Both the position numbers and the translations under genes were made by a program. Below, piece after piece: positions 37,941-49,437 of a DNA stretch of 64,000 nt; positions within the stretch are counted from its first letter, which is position 1; each line of letters begins with the position of its first letter. The notes under the pieces are model-generated. The model searched no databases. It saw only the letters and a list, made by a program, of their open reading frames with translations, and was not told where the DNA came from. Source of the DNA: Cunninghamella blakesleeana (Eukaryota; Mucoromycota; Mucoromycetes; Mucorales; Cunninghamellaceae); NCBI GenBank assembly GCA_017871115.1, contig JAFCIZ010000005.1:4891501-4955500 (forward strand), in the 5' to 3' direction.

Positions 37941-37964
37941 AAGGGCGTTTTTTTCTCCGCCCTT
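37941..37964. promoter_or_regulatory. AAGGGCG/CGCCCTT inverted repeat in the FANCM/ZNHIT1 promoter
   Basis: AAGGGCG (37941-37947) and CGCCCTT (37958-37964) are perfect inverted repeats around a T-rich 10-bp spacer. The right arm includes the CCGCC core at 37957-37961. It lies 89-123 bp from both divergent start codons, so it is well placed as a shared factor-binding site. Confidence 0.45.
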
Positions 37965-38052
37965 TTTTTTTTATCCACCATTTTTTTTTTTACCCTATTT
38001 TTACTCTTCTTACTTTCCTCACCTTTTTTTCTCCATTCCCTTTGCATAAATT

Positions 38053-38857
38053 ATGAAAAAAAGTGAAAAAAATAAATCAACACCAGTAATTGATGTAGAA
38101 GCTCATCAAAAGCACTTGAAACGCCAACTTGATTCACTTGAATATGACAATCATCAGTCTCTCAACGATGTAGAAGGTTTAATAAGCATGGCTCTAGCTG
38201 TTCAAGAGCAGAATGAAGAAGGTAAATATATATACATATACATATTTTATCGCAAATCCAACTATCCTTTTTTATTTATTGAATCTAATTGACTTTTTTT
38301 AATATTATATATATATGTCAATTTTCAATCTAGGACTAGTTCCACGAAAGTCAAGGCAAAAAAAATCTAGGACAAGTATTTATTCATCAAAAACGAATCT
38401 AAATTCATTACTGGAAGAAGATGAAAGGATAAAAGTAGGTATATGTACAAAGAATTATTTTATTTAGTGAATATATCATACGATTATGGTTGATATATTT
38501 ATACATGTATTTATATATAAATATTATAGCTTTTAGATAACTCTCCACCTGATACACCATCTTATTTTACATGTGTTGCAGCGCCTTCTAAATATCCATC
38601 AAGAAATTTTTGCTCTGTTTGTGGGTTTTGTAGTACCTATAAATGTTTAAGATGTGGAATGAAATACTGTACAGTTAAATGTTTAAACACTCATAAAGAA
38701 ACAAGGTAAAAAAATGATCATCATTTGTATATATATATATATATAACCATCAATGTATCAAAGTATTATTTTAATCATATAATCCAATAATTGATTTTTT
38801 GTCCATTTATTTTTATTTTATTTTTAAAAAAATAGATGCTTAAAGTGGACAGCATAA
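38053..38857 (+). CDS. ZNHIT1: ZNHIT1 (Vps71), HIT zinc-finger subunit of the SWR1/SRCAP complex
   Basis: Exons 38053-38221, 38334-38434, 38530-38705 and 38836-38857 give 155 aa, close to human ZNHIT1 (154). The last exon is 22 nt and completes the RCLKWTA end. The N-terminal half is polar and helical (HQKHLKRQLDSLEYDNHQSL). The C-terminal HIT finger is complete: FCSVCGF, YKCLRCGMKYCTVKC, HKETRC. YFTCVAAPSKYPSRNFC matches the conserved ZNHIT1 lead-in. Family knowledge: it is required for SWR1-type exchange of H2A.Z into nucleosomes. It is divergent from FANCM and ends 101 bp from the converging Zn2Cys6 gene. Confidence 0.96.
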
Positions 38858-38958
38858 GTGTAATCCCTGATAATTGCACCATTTTTAATTTATTTTATTT
38901 GTGTAAATTGTAAATAATAATAATAAAATGAAATAGGTAGATATATTTCAATAGTAGT

Positions 38959-40923
38959 TTATTCGATAAAATCTTGATGAACTACACTTAGAGCATTTTT
39001 AATATTTATAATGAATGGAGAATTACGATAGATATGATACATATTAGAACGTTGAATAACAAAAAATAATTTTAACAAAATATCGAACGTTTTTTCTTTT
39101 ATTTTTTTATGGGATAATTGTAACAAATACAATTGAGAGTTGGTTGCCAAATAAATAGAATGTAATGCTGGAAAACAATAACAGTCAAAAAAATCACGAT
39201 CTTCTGCCCATAAATAAAGTAATTCTACCATGACTTGAGAATGTTGTATGATACGTATACATTGTAATGAAATAGAAGTCGTATGTATAGGAGGTAATAT
39301 AACTTGATATAAATAGAGCCATGCTCCATGCCATTCTGCTAAAAAATGATATCGTAATCGTCGCATCCATACTTCAGTTAAGTTTCGTTGACATACAGGA
39401 TGAACTTCTTTTGTATTACTAAGATGTTGATGATATTGCTGATGGTTATCTTCTAATTTTATATGGTTAATTCCAATTGTACTATTTACCCATTGAGGTA
39501 GAATATTATATAATTCCCATAACTCATCTTCTAATCCCTTAATATCACGTCCATCAACTGAAGTAGCCTCCATTCCATAGCATGTTTTAGATATTTTTTC
39601 CATAATGACTGTTAATCTACAACGGTAATAAATATAATCTGCTCTAATTTGATCTGTTATATTCAGGTCCGCAATTTTTGATCGTTGTTTCTCTAAATCC
39701 ATATAAAAAGCATTGATTATTTTCTTTGGTATACGAATAGAATGATTAGAAGTGGTGTCTGACATAAATATAGCCCAAATAAGTTGTGCAAAGACAGTTA
39801 ATTGCCAAGGGGAGAAGGTATGGCTGCGATCATGTAATTCTGAGATCATCGCATCCATATTTAATCTTGATTGTATTGCTTCTTGATGATATCCATTTTC
39901 ATTTTCGAATAGCATAAAATTATATATGGTATGAAGAGCTAATATATCATATTTATTTTCAGAGATATATTGCTGGTAAAGCTGATGACCATGGCGATAA
40001 AACGTCTTGGAAAGTGCTTCGTGATGATCAATATGAAATCGGTGAAGATTAGAAGTATGTGATATCATTAAACAAAGTACGGAAGAAGTAAGCATTTGAA
40101 GAAGAGGATCATCATGAAAATCAGAACATAAATAAGTCGGTAAGCTGGTGAAGATAAAGCAATCGTTGTATAGATTAACCAACATTTTCAATTCTTCTTT
40201 AGATATAAGTGCAGTAGCCACATCAATAGGAATCATCGTTTCATTATCATCTACTGTAGCTAATTTATTTATACTGTCATTATTAATGCTATTATCATTA
40301 TTATTTTTATTATTTGATACTGATGTTGTCGGTACAGTTTGATTAAACCTTTCGACTTCCGAATAATAATTTCTTTTCAAGATAGACTGATTTTTTTTAA
40401 ATACTCTCCAAAAAACTGTGTCCAACTCACTCCGGCCTTCCATTAAAAGAGTGTGCTGTGAAATATAGGATTTTAAATCATATTCTATATGCCAATGATA
40501 TCTTGAAAGTAGAGTAATATGATTTGTTTTTTGTTGTTGTACCTGAGATAGTCCTTCAATATATTGATCCAAAATATTTAATTTTATTCTTGAATGATTA
40601 AGTAAACCTTCGAGCAAAACTAGTTGCTGATATTCAGTCAATTTATCCAGGGGAGTGTCTTTTGAATAAAGGCACACTTTTGAGGAATCATAACAAGACT
40701 TACAGGGATCATCTTTATTACAATGGATATGTAAAGTTCTACATCTGTTTTATATACATATAAAATAAGAGTAATAGCAATAACATTAAATATTTAAAAA
40801 TAACACTATAGTTTAAATATTATTAAAAACAAATAAAATATATTTATTATGATAATATATTATTGTTTACCGTATACAAGAGGAAGAGTTTTTGAATTTC
40901 TTTGAAGATGTTGGTGAAAGCAT
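38959..40923 (-). CDS. Zn(II)2Cys6 fungal transcription factor
   Basis: Exons on the complement 40871-40923 and 38959-40744 give 612 aa. The intron splits an Arg codon within the zinc cluster, and only the joined sequence gives the cluster: Cys16, 19, 26, 32, 35 and 42, spacing C-x2-C-x6-C-x5-C-x2-C-x6-C with the usual Pro before Cys32 (CNKDDPCKSC). A linker and the helical fungal-specific middle homology region fill the rest (for example SVLCLMISHTSNLHRFHIDH, FAQLIWAIFM, MVELLYLWAEDRDFFDCYCF). It should bind CGG-type half-sites and regulate metabolism; the target pathway cannot be inferred from neighbours. The short basic stretch before Cys16 (SSKKFKNSSS) is weaker than usual. Confidence 0.93.
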
Positions 40924-41390
40924 ACATAACGTTGCTTAAAAATAAATTAAATATAATAAATAAAAAATAGAGAAATGAGTAATCTTTTTTTTTTTTTTTG
41001 GGTTTAGTAAATTTTAATTTCAAATGCAGCCAGTCATATAGATCAAACGGTAATTGTATTAAAAAATAATGCTGAACTAAGTTAAAAAATTAAACCGTTA
41101 TAATATGAAATGTTTTTTATGATAATTCATTTTCATAAATATTTATTATATTTATATTATTTAATAGAATTAAAAAGTATTAAATAATTTCTGTAGTATC
41201 AATAAGTTTGAAACATTAATTTAAAACATGATCTTTAATTTTTGATATAAGTTACACTTTTCATTTTTTTTAGTATTGTTTTATATAGCAGTTGCATTTA
41301 TATCTGTAAATAATGAAATGGTAAATGAATATTATAATTATACTATGAAAATTTATTTGATTTGATTTGATTTCATTTTAAATTTTTATT

Positions 41391-41431
<41 letters not shown>

Positions 41432-41433
41432 TA
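40924..41433. other. Spacer: Zn2Cys6 promoter and C2H2 gene 3' flank
   Basis: AT-rich DNA with a T run of 28 followed by an A run of 12 at 41392-41431, directly after the C2H2 gene stop. No gene is seen. Confidence 0.5.
41392..41431. repeat. T28-A12 homopolymer junction
   Basis: The longest poly(T)-poly(A) junction in the window, three bases from the stop codon of the C2H2/AT-hook gene. On the gene strand it reads T12-A28, which could act in 3'-end formation. Confidence 0.85.
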
Positions 41434-43059
41434 TTATACTAGAGTCTTCTTTTTTCTACCAGGTCGATCTTTTGTAATTGGTACTGTTGATTTTTTATCC
41501 ATGGTAAAGTTATTTTTATTTTCAATATTATGTACATTGTCATGACCATCCTCTTTTTTATTATTTTCGCTTAATTTATTTTCATTTATATTTTCAATTA
41601 AAGAGGGTGATTGTTGCTGCTCTTGTTCTTGATCATGATCTTCATCTATGGAGGTATTATCCGAGCTTTCTACAAAGTTATCATTATTATTATTATTATC
41701 ATTGTCATTATCAGGCTGGTTATCATGAGCACGTAAAATATGATACACTAAACCTTCTCTTGTGGAAAATTTTTTAGGATGAGTACAATGATCATATACA
41801 CATTGAAAGCATTCTTCTCCAGAATGATAAGTTACCAAATGCTTCACTACGTTTGTCTTTCTTTTAAATCCAGTTTGACAAGAAGGACATTTTAATGGGT
41901 TGTATTTTTCTGCTAATAATGTTTTGGATTGAAGTGAAAGAACCGCTTTTTTCTTTTCAGGAAATGAATCATTCTGAGGAATCACTTGTTGTACTAATCG
42001 AAATACTTTGGGTGAATTGCTTTTAGTAGGTGAAGTTGTTTCTGCTGTAATTGTGTTTGATGTTGGTATCGATGTTGACCCTAGATTTTTAATAGATAGC
42101 GAAGAGGTAAGAGAACTATGCTTTATAGTTGATGTATCAGTAGATAAAGAATGAGGCGATATGTCATTTTTAAAGTGTGGAATAATTGATGTTACTTCAT
42201 TACTGTTTTTTTCTGATAATGTCGATTCTGTCATTATATTATTTTCTACAGTGGAAGGGGGTGACAATGATGATAGTGGATGATCTGAATTCATGATTGT
42301 AGCTATGGATGATTTTTGTTTTGAATAGGAGATATCATTATTATTATTAATGTTTTTATTATGAAGAATAGGAATTTTGGGCGGACGACCTCTACGTTTA
42401 GGTTGGTTATTATTTATATCCAATTGCATAGAAGGAGAAGGTGTAGGTGTAGAAGAATCATTCGATAATCCAGGCGAAGATGACGTTTTAACTAAAAATA
42501 CAGATTGTTGCTCTGAGTCAATTGTATTGTTAATTTCTTTTTTTGTTCTTCTTTGCCATTTTCTTTTTTGTGGTACTACCATAACCGAGGATATACTCGA
42601 AGAAGAAGGAGAAGGGCTAGCAATAGGGGTGATGGATTCAAAATAAGAGGAAGTAGGAGCATATAAAAGATATAACGGATCAGATTTAGGTACTTGTTTT
42701 TTATCAATGACATGAGTTCTGGCAATATGGAATCGTAAACTTGCACGAGATTTAAATGACTTTGTACAGTGAGGATGTAAACATAAATAACGTTTTGAGG
42801 TGTTATGATGTGTTGCTATATGATTGTCTACTTCTGTAAGATCTGGTAGAGTCATATTACAAATAAAACACATAGTAGGTGGGTAAACCGCGTCCAATAA
42901 AGAAAGTAAAGTGCCATGTCGATTTTCTATTGTCAAAGGATTGGAATAGCTATCTTGATGGGTTGAATAAAATGCTGTATTATTAGGAGGTAAAGGAAGG
43001 GTATCGACCCATTGCTCTTTCATTATTGAATCTTCCTGATTATTTAAGGAAGCTAACAT
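41434..43059 (-). CDS. C2H2 zinc-finger protein with AT-hook
   Basis: A single-exon frame of 541 aa. Four C2H2-like fingers occur as two separated pairs: CFICNMTLPDLTEVDNHIATHH (about 64-85, given by key ends C..C and H..H), YLCLHPHCTKSF with HIARTH (about 91-115), CPSCQTGFKRKTNVVKHL (about 388-410) and CVYDHCTHPKKF with YHILRAH (about 416-443). An AT-hook core KRRGRPPK lies near 219-227, and the C-terminus is PGRKKK. The linkers are rich in Ser, Thr, Asn and Pro. This architecture suggests a sequence-specific nuclear regulator that also grips AT-rich minor grooves. No known orthologue is recognised. Confidence 0.88.
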   Translation of the reverse strand: MLASLNNQEDSIMKEQWVDTLPLPPNNTAFYSTHQDSYSNPLTIENRHGTLLSLLDAVYPPTMCFICNMTLPDLTEVDNHIATHHNTSKRYLCLHPHCTKSFKSRASLRFHIARTHVIDKKQVPKSDPLYLLYAPTSSYFESITPIASPSPSSSSISSVMVVPQKRKWQRRTKKEINNTIDSEQQSVFLVKTSSSPGLSNDSSTPTPSPSMQLDINNNQPKRRGRPPKIPILHNKNINNNNDISYSKQKSSIATIMNSDHPLSSLSPPSTVENNIMTESTLSEKNSNEVTSIIPHFKNDISPHSLSTDTSTIKHSSLTSSLSIKNLGSTSIPTSNTITAETTSPTKSNSPKVFRLVQQVIPQNDSFPEKKKAVLSLQSKTLLAEKYNPLKCPSCQTGFKRKTNVVKHLVTYHSGEECFQCVYDHCTHPKKFSTREGLVYHILRAHDNQPDNDNDNNNNNDNFVESSDNTSIDEDHDQEQEQQQSPSLIENINENKLSENNKKEDGHDNVHNIENKNNFTMDKKSTVPITKDRPGRKKKTLV

Positions 43060-43601
43060 ATTATGTATATGTCTTTTTTTTTTTTTTTGTATGGCTGCTT
43101 AATTGTTAGCTTAACTTAAAATAAAAAAATAAAAGTTTGAAATATGAGTATAACAGAGAATACAAAAAGTAAACGAAAATAACGAAATAAAATAAAAATA
43201 AGAAGAAAAATAAGAAGAAAGAGAAAGAGAGAGAGAAAAATGAAAAATTAAAATATTTTTTTTTTATAATAAAAAAAAAGTGACTTTTGACCTTTGAAAG
43301 TTCTACACCCTCCAAAAATGGAAATAGAAATTCTTTTTGAAGACATGATCTAAGGAAAATAGAGTTTTATTATCTATATAATAAAATAAAGCAATCATAG
43401 CGATAGCCATATAATTTTTACTATTTTTAAGCTTGAAATTTTTAGATAGTATTATTCGCGTATTCGTAAGAAAAAAAAAAAGTAAATATACTTCTATAGA
43501 CAAACGAAATAAACTATACATAAGAAAAACTAGGTTGGTACAGATCAAAAATAGTAAATTTATTAAAATAATACATAAAAAAAGCATATATATCGTTTGG
43601 A
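43060..43601. other. Spacer: C2H2 gene promoter and LIM gene 3' flank
   Basis: Purine-rich low complexity (43190-43290), then AT-rich flank. No GC-rich element like those in other promoters and no gene was seen. Confidence 0.5.
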
Positions 43602-45121
43602 TTATCTGGTAGCCCCTTCAGTTGAAAGTAAACCGTTATAACCATAGCCCTGTAAAAAATATCATTATTACGTATTATTATTACTATTTAGTATATTTCT
43701 TTTTTAATACAGTCGATAAAAGTAATGGGGGAAGAAATATTATAATAAAAATTTATTACCTTTGGACCAAATAATGATGCATAACAACCTCTACAATAAA
43801 TATCAGAATTACGATCTTGCATATTGGTAGAGTTAAGTAGTTTTCCACACTCAGTACATTTCAAACAATACTTATGATATTTATTACCAGCACCTAAAAC
43901 TAAAATAATAATGATAAAGTAAAAAAAATAAAGAGAAAAAGTTGATATTATGATAAATATACAATTTATAAATAGTCGTTGAATAAAATAAAATAAAAAT
44001 ATAATTTTTTTTATTTTATTACTTACTTAATTCGGCTGCATAAACTGCCTTTCTACACTTTGTACAGATATCATTTTGAACTGTAAAATTGAATTTTTTT
44101 GGGACATAACTAGTTTGATTAATAATATAGCTCTTTTTTGTTGGAGATAATGGTGTAGTAGAACGAGGGGGTAGGTTAGGTTTTGAAATAACGGGTTCAT
44201 TCTTTATAAATGATACATTATTGATGTGATCTTCCTCTTTTTCTTTTATTTCTACTTCATTTTTTTGGACAGATCGATCTGGGATAGGTGGAGGTGGAGA
44301 GTTGACAGTTGTAGTATTATTAATCGTAGGTCGTGCAGGTAAATTAGGGCGAGATGGTAATGCAGGTTTTGTTGGTAATTGAGGGCGTGATAGTGACGAT
44401 GGTAAAGCAGGCGGAGGTGGAGGTGTTGAGCTGACTTCCATTTGAGATGATGAAATAGTTGATGATGATAATAAATTTTGACTTTCTAAAATTTCTCTTG
44501 GTAATTTATCTTCAGTACTTAAAAAAGAAGCTCCTCCAGCAAATCCATATCCTTTAGCGCCCCATTGTCTAGTATAACACGTTTTACAGTAAGCCTAAGA
44601 ATAATTATTTTGGTTTGTTAGTACTTTTTTTAATATATATAACTGATACTCTATTGGTTTACCTCTCCATTACGCTCGGTTAAAGTTGTTGAATCCAAAC
44701 GTTTATTGCATTCCTACAAAATATAATATAATAAATTGCACAACGAGTTAGTATAACAACTCACGATACGTATTTTAATTTATTTTAATTATTCTACTTT
44801 ACTTTATTTATTTTACCTTACAAGTCAAGCAGTTTTTGTGCCAAGCGCCTCCAGGGCCTATCACCTAAAAATTAATATTATAAATGAAGTAAATAAATTA
44901 AAAAGAAGAAGGTAGAAAAAATTAATAAAACATCTTACTTACTTTTTCTGCCATATAAACCGCTGAGAATAATCATGAAAATAAAATAAAAATAGTATTA
45001 ATAATAAAAATAATAAGATTCAGTTTATCGTCTCGTATGAATTATGAAATTCATAAACTTTACCTTTATTACAGCGGATGCAATTAGGTGAACCTCCCAG
45101 AACTGGTGCAGCAAACGCCAT
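43602..45121 (-). CDS. Two-LIM-domain protein, CRP/CSRP type
   Basis: Exons on the complement 45064-45121, 44943-44962, 44817-44864, 44663-44713, 44027-44594, 43760-43899 and 43602-43649 give 310 aa. Four exons are 58 nt or shorter. LIM1 (about 14-63): CIRCNKAVYMAEKVIGPGGAWH, quoted by its key parts CxxC and HKNCLTC, then ECNKRL and YCKTCY. LIM2: CTKCRKAVYAAELIL, HKYCLKCTECGKLL, YCRGCYASLFGPKGYGY. Each LIM is followed by the GYG(F/Y) glycine-rich motif of CRP proteins. The linker holds proline-rich SH3/WW-like ligands (PPPPPALP, PALPSRPNLPARP). For the sixth exon I chose the upstream of two tandem acceptors because it restores 17 residues between Cys and His in LIM2. A scaffold near actin is a likely role. 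Confidence 0.9.
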
Positions 45122-45293
45122 TAATAATTTATTTTCTAAAAAATTTAAAAGGTAAAGAGAAAAATTAAAAATAGACGCAAAGTTTAAGAAAAAAACGGAA
45201 ATTGAAAATTTTTAAATTTTCATCCGGCTCTTTTTTACATACTTTCTTTCTTCCTAACTTTACTTTTATCATATCCTATTCAATTTAATTACT
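45122..45293. promoter_or_regulatory. Divergent promoter shared by the LIM protein and VPS35 genes
   Basis: Only 172 bp separates the two start codons. The interval holds an AAATTTTTAAATTTTCATCCGGCTC block near 45200-45232 and pyrimidine-rich DNA before VPS35. Confidence 0.5.
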
Positions 45294-45634
45294 ATGGCTA
45301 ATAATTTTAATAGCCCAGCTCCCGTAGAGGATCAAGCAAGATTATTAGATGAAGTATTAAATGTAGTACGAATTCAAGCTCACCAAATGAATAATTGCTT
45401 AGTATGTTTTTATTATTATTATGACCAATATAAATATATATACATTTATTATATAATAGAATACTTCTTTATATTATTTTATATTTGCTCTATATACTAA
45501 TTCCTTTATTTTATTTATAGGAAAATAATAAATTAATGGATGGGCTTAAACACTGTTCTAATATGTTGGCTGAGTTAAGAACCTCTTCTCTTACACCAAA
45601 AACTTATTATGAATTATGTAACTATCGCTTTTAT

Positions 45635-45670
<36 letters not shown>

Positions 45671-48600
45671 ACAATAAAAGAACTTATTCACTAAAGGATT
45701 ATTGTTATTATTATTATTGTATATATAGATATGACTGTATTCGATGCCCTTCGTCATCTCACCATGTATCTTACTGAAGCTCATCAATCTGGCCGTCATC
45801 ATCTTGCCGATTTATATGAATTAGTTCAATATGCAGGTAATATTGTTCCTCGACTTTATCTTATGATTACTGTTGGTGCTGCCTATATGGGTATGCCTGA
45901 TGCTCCGGTACGTGAAATTATGCGGGATATGATGGAAATGACTCGAGGTGTTCAACATCCTACACGTGGTTTATTTTTAAGACATTATCTTAGTGGTATG
46001 ACTCGAGATTATCTTCCTGTTGGTGAAAGTACCGGGTAATATTAATTGAAAAGAAAAAGGATAAATATGTATATTTACGAAAGGATTTTTCTAATACTAT
46101 ATATATGCGTGTAATTGTGTGTACTTTATTATTATATTATTATTGTTGTTGTTTTTAGACAAGAAGGAAACATTCACGATTCTATTCAATTTGTTTTGAC
46201 TAACTTTACTGAAATGAATAAACTTTGGGTACGTTTACAACATCAAGGACATTCTCGCGACAGGGAAAAGAGAGAAGCGGAGCGCCAAGAGTTGAAAATT
46301 CTTGTAGGAACAAATTTAGTCCGACTTAGTCAGTTAGAAGGTGTTGATCTTAATATTTATAAATCTGTAAGAATCGTTTGTAAAAAATGAATTATATTAA
46401 ATATTGATACCTAACTCTTTGGTTGTTAAATTTATATATACGTTTATAGGACATTTTACCTGGCATTCTTGATCAAGTTGTTAGTTGTCGTGATGTTATT
46501 GCTCAAGAATATCTTATGGAAGTTATTACTCAAGTAAGCTTTTTATTTTTATTTTTAGAATATATAATAGTAATGTTTGATGTATAGTAACGATTTATTT
46601 ATTTTATTTTTATTTTATATTAAATGGAATAGGTATTCCCAGATGAATTTCATTTACGTACTCTCCAACCATTTCTTTCAGCTACTGCTCAACTTCATCC
46701 AAAAGTAGATGTAAAGCAAATTATTATTGCATTAATTGATCGTCTCGCCGCATATGCCGCCCGTGAAGCCGAAGGTGAAGAATTTGAAACAACTAATACT
46801 CAACCTGCACAACAACAACCAGCTAAAAAAACAGATGATGATAATGTACAAAATGAATCCGAATCTAAAGCTAAAGATGAAGGTGAAGAAGGTGAAGAAG
46901 AAAAGAATGACGAAAATGGGGAAAAGGTTGACAATGATGAAAATATTGATAACAGCGATAGTCTTACAACTGAAAAAGATGAAAAGAAACCCGACGTTGA
47001 TAATAATGAAACACAAAATGAAACACCAGTTCAAAATAATGAAATCAAAAAAGTACGTGGTATTCCTCAAGATGTTGAATTATTTGTTGTATTTTGGGAA
47101 CAAATTGTTGAATTAGTCAAGGTAAAAAAAATAAAATAATATTAAATATATAATATTATTAGATTAAATTTTAATAATCAAAATATTACAAACCATATAT
47201 ATATAGGCTCGACCTGACCTTGGCATTCAAGATTTAATGGCACTTTTAGTATCTTTAATCAACTTATCCTTATCTTGTTATCCTGATAAATTAGACTATG
47301 TAGATAAAATTTTAGAATATGCCAAAGGAAAAATGACAGAATTTTCAGATTCACCTGATCTTCACTCTAAAGTTACAGAAAATAATCTTTTACGACTTCT
47401 TCAAGCACCTATCACACAATATCCTTCAGTTCTTACATTGTTATCTTTAGATAGTTACCAACCATTGTTATCTTTACAACCATTTAATACTCGTCGTGCC
47501 ATTGCTCATTCTGTTGTAGAAAGCATTCGTCGTAATGAAACAATTATTAGTACGCCGGATGAAGTCAACGGTATATTGGACTTGTGTAATGTGTTATTGC
47601 GTGATCAAAAGGACACTCCTCTTGCACCAACATCAAATGGCCGTACTCGAAATGACTTTGGCTCTATAGATAATGATGACTTTAAGGAAGAACAAGGGTT
47701 AATTGCTCGTATTGTACACTTATTTCAATCTAAAAATGAAGATACTCAGTTTTTGGTAATGATAAATAATTATTATTAAGATAATGATAAGAATGGAAAA
47801 ATCAACAGTAACAATAATAATAATAATAATGTGGAATAAATTTCAAATTCAAACTTTTTATTTATTTATTTAGTTGCTTTCTGCTGCTCGAAAACAATTT
47901 GGTGATGGTGGTGCTCGCATTAGATATACATTCCCTCCTTTAATTGTATCAGCTGTCAAGTTAGCTAGAAGATATAGAATTCAAAATGAACAGGTAATAA
48001 ATGCTGTGATATAAGAAAAAATAAGTAAAAAGCAAAAAAGATAAAAGAGAATGAAGTAATTATAACGATAGTGTAAAAAAAAAGATAAAAAGAACTAAAA
48101 AATATTAAATACGCATTTTTTTTCTTTTTCTACTTTCCTTTTTCGTAGGACGATATATGGGAAAAAAAAACATCAACTCTTTTCAGATTTATCCATCAAG
48201 TGATTTCTACTTTAAACCATAAATGTGATTGCCCAGATATTTGTTTACACCTTTTCTTGTTAGCTGGACAAAGTGCTGATGAACTTGGATTTGAAGAAAT
48301 TGCCTATGAATTCTTTGTAGAAGCATTTAGTATATATGAAGAATCCATTTCTGAATCTAAAGCACAATATCAAGCTCTAACCTGTATTATTGGTGCACTT
48401 CAACAGTCTCAAGTTTTCTCAGCTGATAACTATGATACTTTGATTACCAAGGCAGCTTTACATAGCGCAAGATTATTGAAAAAACCAGATCAATGCCGCG
48501 CACTTTATTCTGCATCTCATCTTTGGTGGAATGCTACTGATCAACAGCAACAACAAAATGGTGGTGATGGTACTGAAGAGAATGAAAATAAACCCATTTT

Positions 48601-49085
48601 CCGCGAAGGAAAACGTGCCTTGGAATGTTTGCAAAAGGCTTTAAAAATTGCTGATAGCTGTATGGATTCTGTTACCAATGTGGAATTGTTTGTAGAAATT
48701 TTGAATCAGTACATTTATTACTTTGAAAAAGGAAACGAAGCAGTAAGGATATAATTAAAAATATCTGTTCATTAAATTATTTATAAATGAGCAACTTATA
48801 TTCATTTCTATTCATTTTTTATTTTATTATGTTCATTAGGTCACCGTTAAATATCTTAATGGATTGATTGATTTAATCCATACTAACTTGAATAATATGG
48901 ATGATCCTGACCAACACCCACCAACGTCCAATTCATCGTCTTTAGTACAACATGAAGGACCTTTAGCAGATTATGTACGTTCTCATTTCCATGCAACACT
49001 TGCTCATCTTCAAGATAGAAAAAACAATGAAGCTGTTAATGAATGGGGTGCAAAATATGATGAAGTGGATTTAGGTGATTTTTAG
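45294..49085 (+). CDS. VPS35: Retromer subunit VPS35
   Basis: Exons 45294-45401, 45521-45617, 45729-46035, 46159-46366, 46450-46533, 46633-47121, 47207-47755, 47874-47993, 48149-48742 and 48840-49085 give 933 aa. The VPS26-binding motif PRLYLM is at 109-114. [46 protein letters not shown] and [19 protein letters not shown] are near identical to the family consensus, and the C-terminal solenoid is complete (FHQV-like region, [19 protein letters not shown]). An acidic, Asn/Lys-rich insertion of roughly 95 residues (about 314-410) separates [10 protein letters not shown] from [10 protein letters not shown], which are adjacent in animal VPS35. This accounts for most of the extra length against human (796). 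The protein recycles cargo from endosomes with VPS26 and VPS29. Confidence 0.98.
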
Positions 49086-49437
49086 AAAAGAAAAGCTAAA
49101 TAAAATAAAATAAAGATTGTAAAAGTGTTGTTGTTATTATCGCTGATCATATATACAATATTAATATTCATATATGTAATTTGAAATTCTATTATTATTA
49201 TTATAATAATATTAATTTTATTAAAACTAATAAATAAGGTATACTGTAATTTATCACTATTCTTATCATCGAATGATTTTTTTTATATGTAAACGTGATT
49301 TTTTTAAAAGGATGGATGGAGAAGATTGGGAATAGCATTTTCTTTTTTTTATTCTTTTAATTCATATTTTTTATAAAAATTTGAAATAAATAATAATAAT
49401 ATTATTATATATATTCAAAAGTATAAAAACTAATTGT
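49086..49437. other. Convergent spacer between VPS35 and ADI1
   Basis: 352 bp of AT-rich DNA between two stop codons. No gene is seen. Confidence 0.5.
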
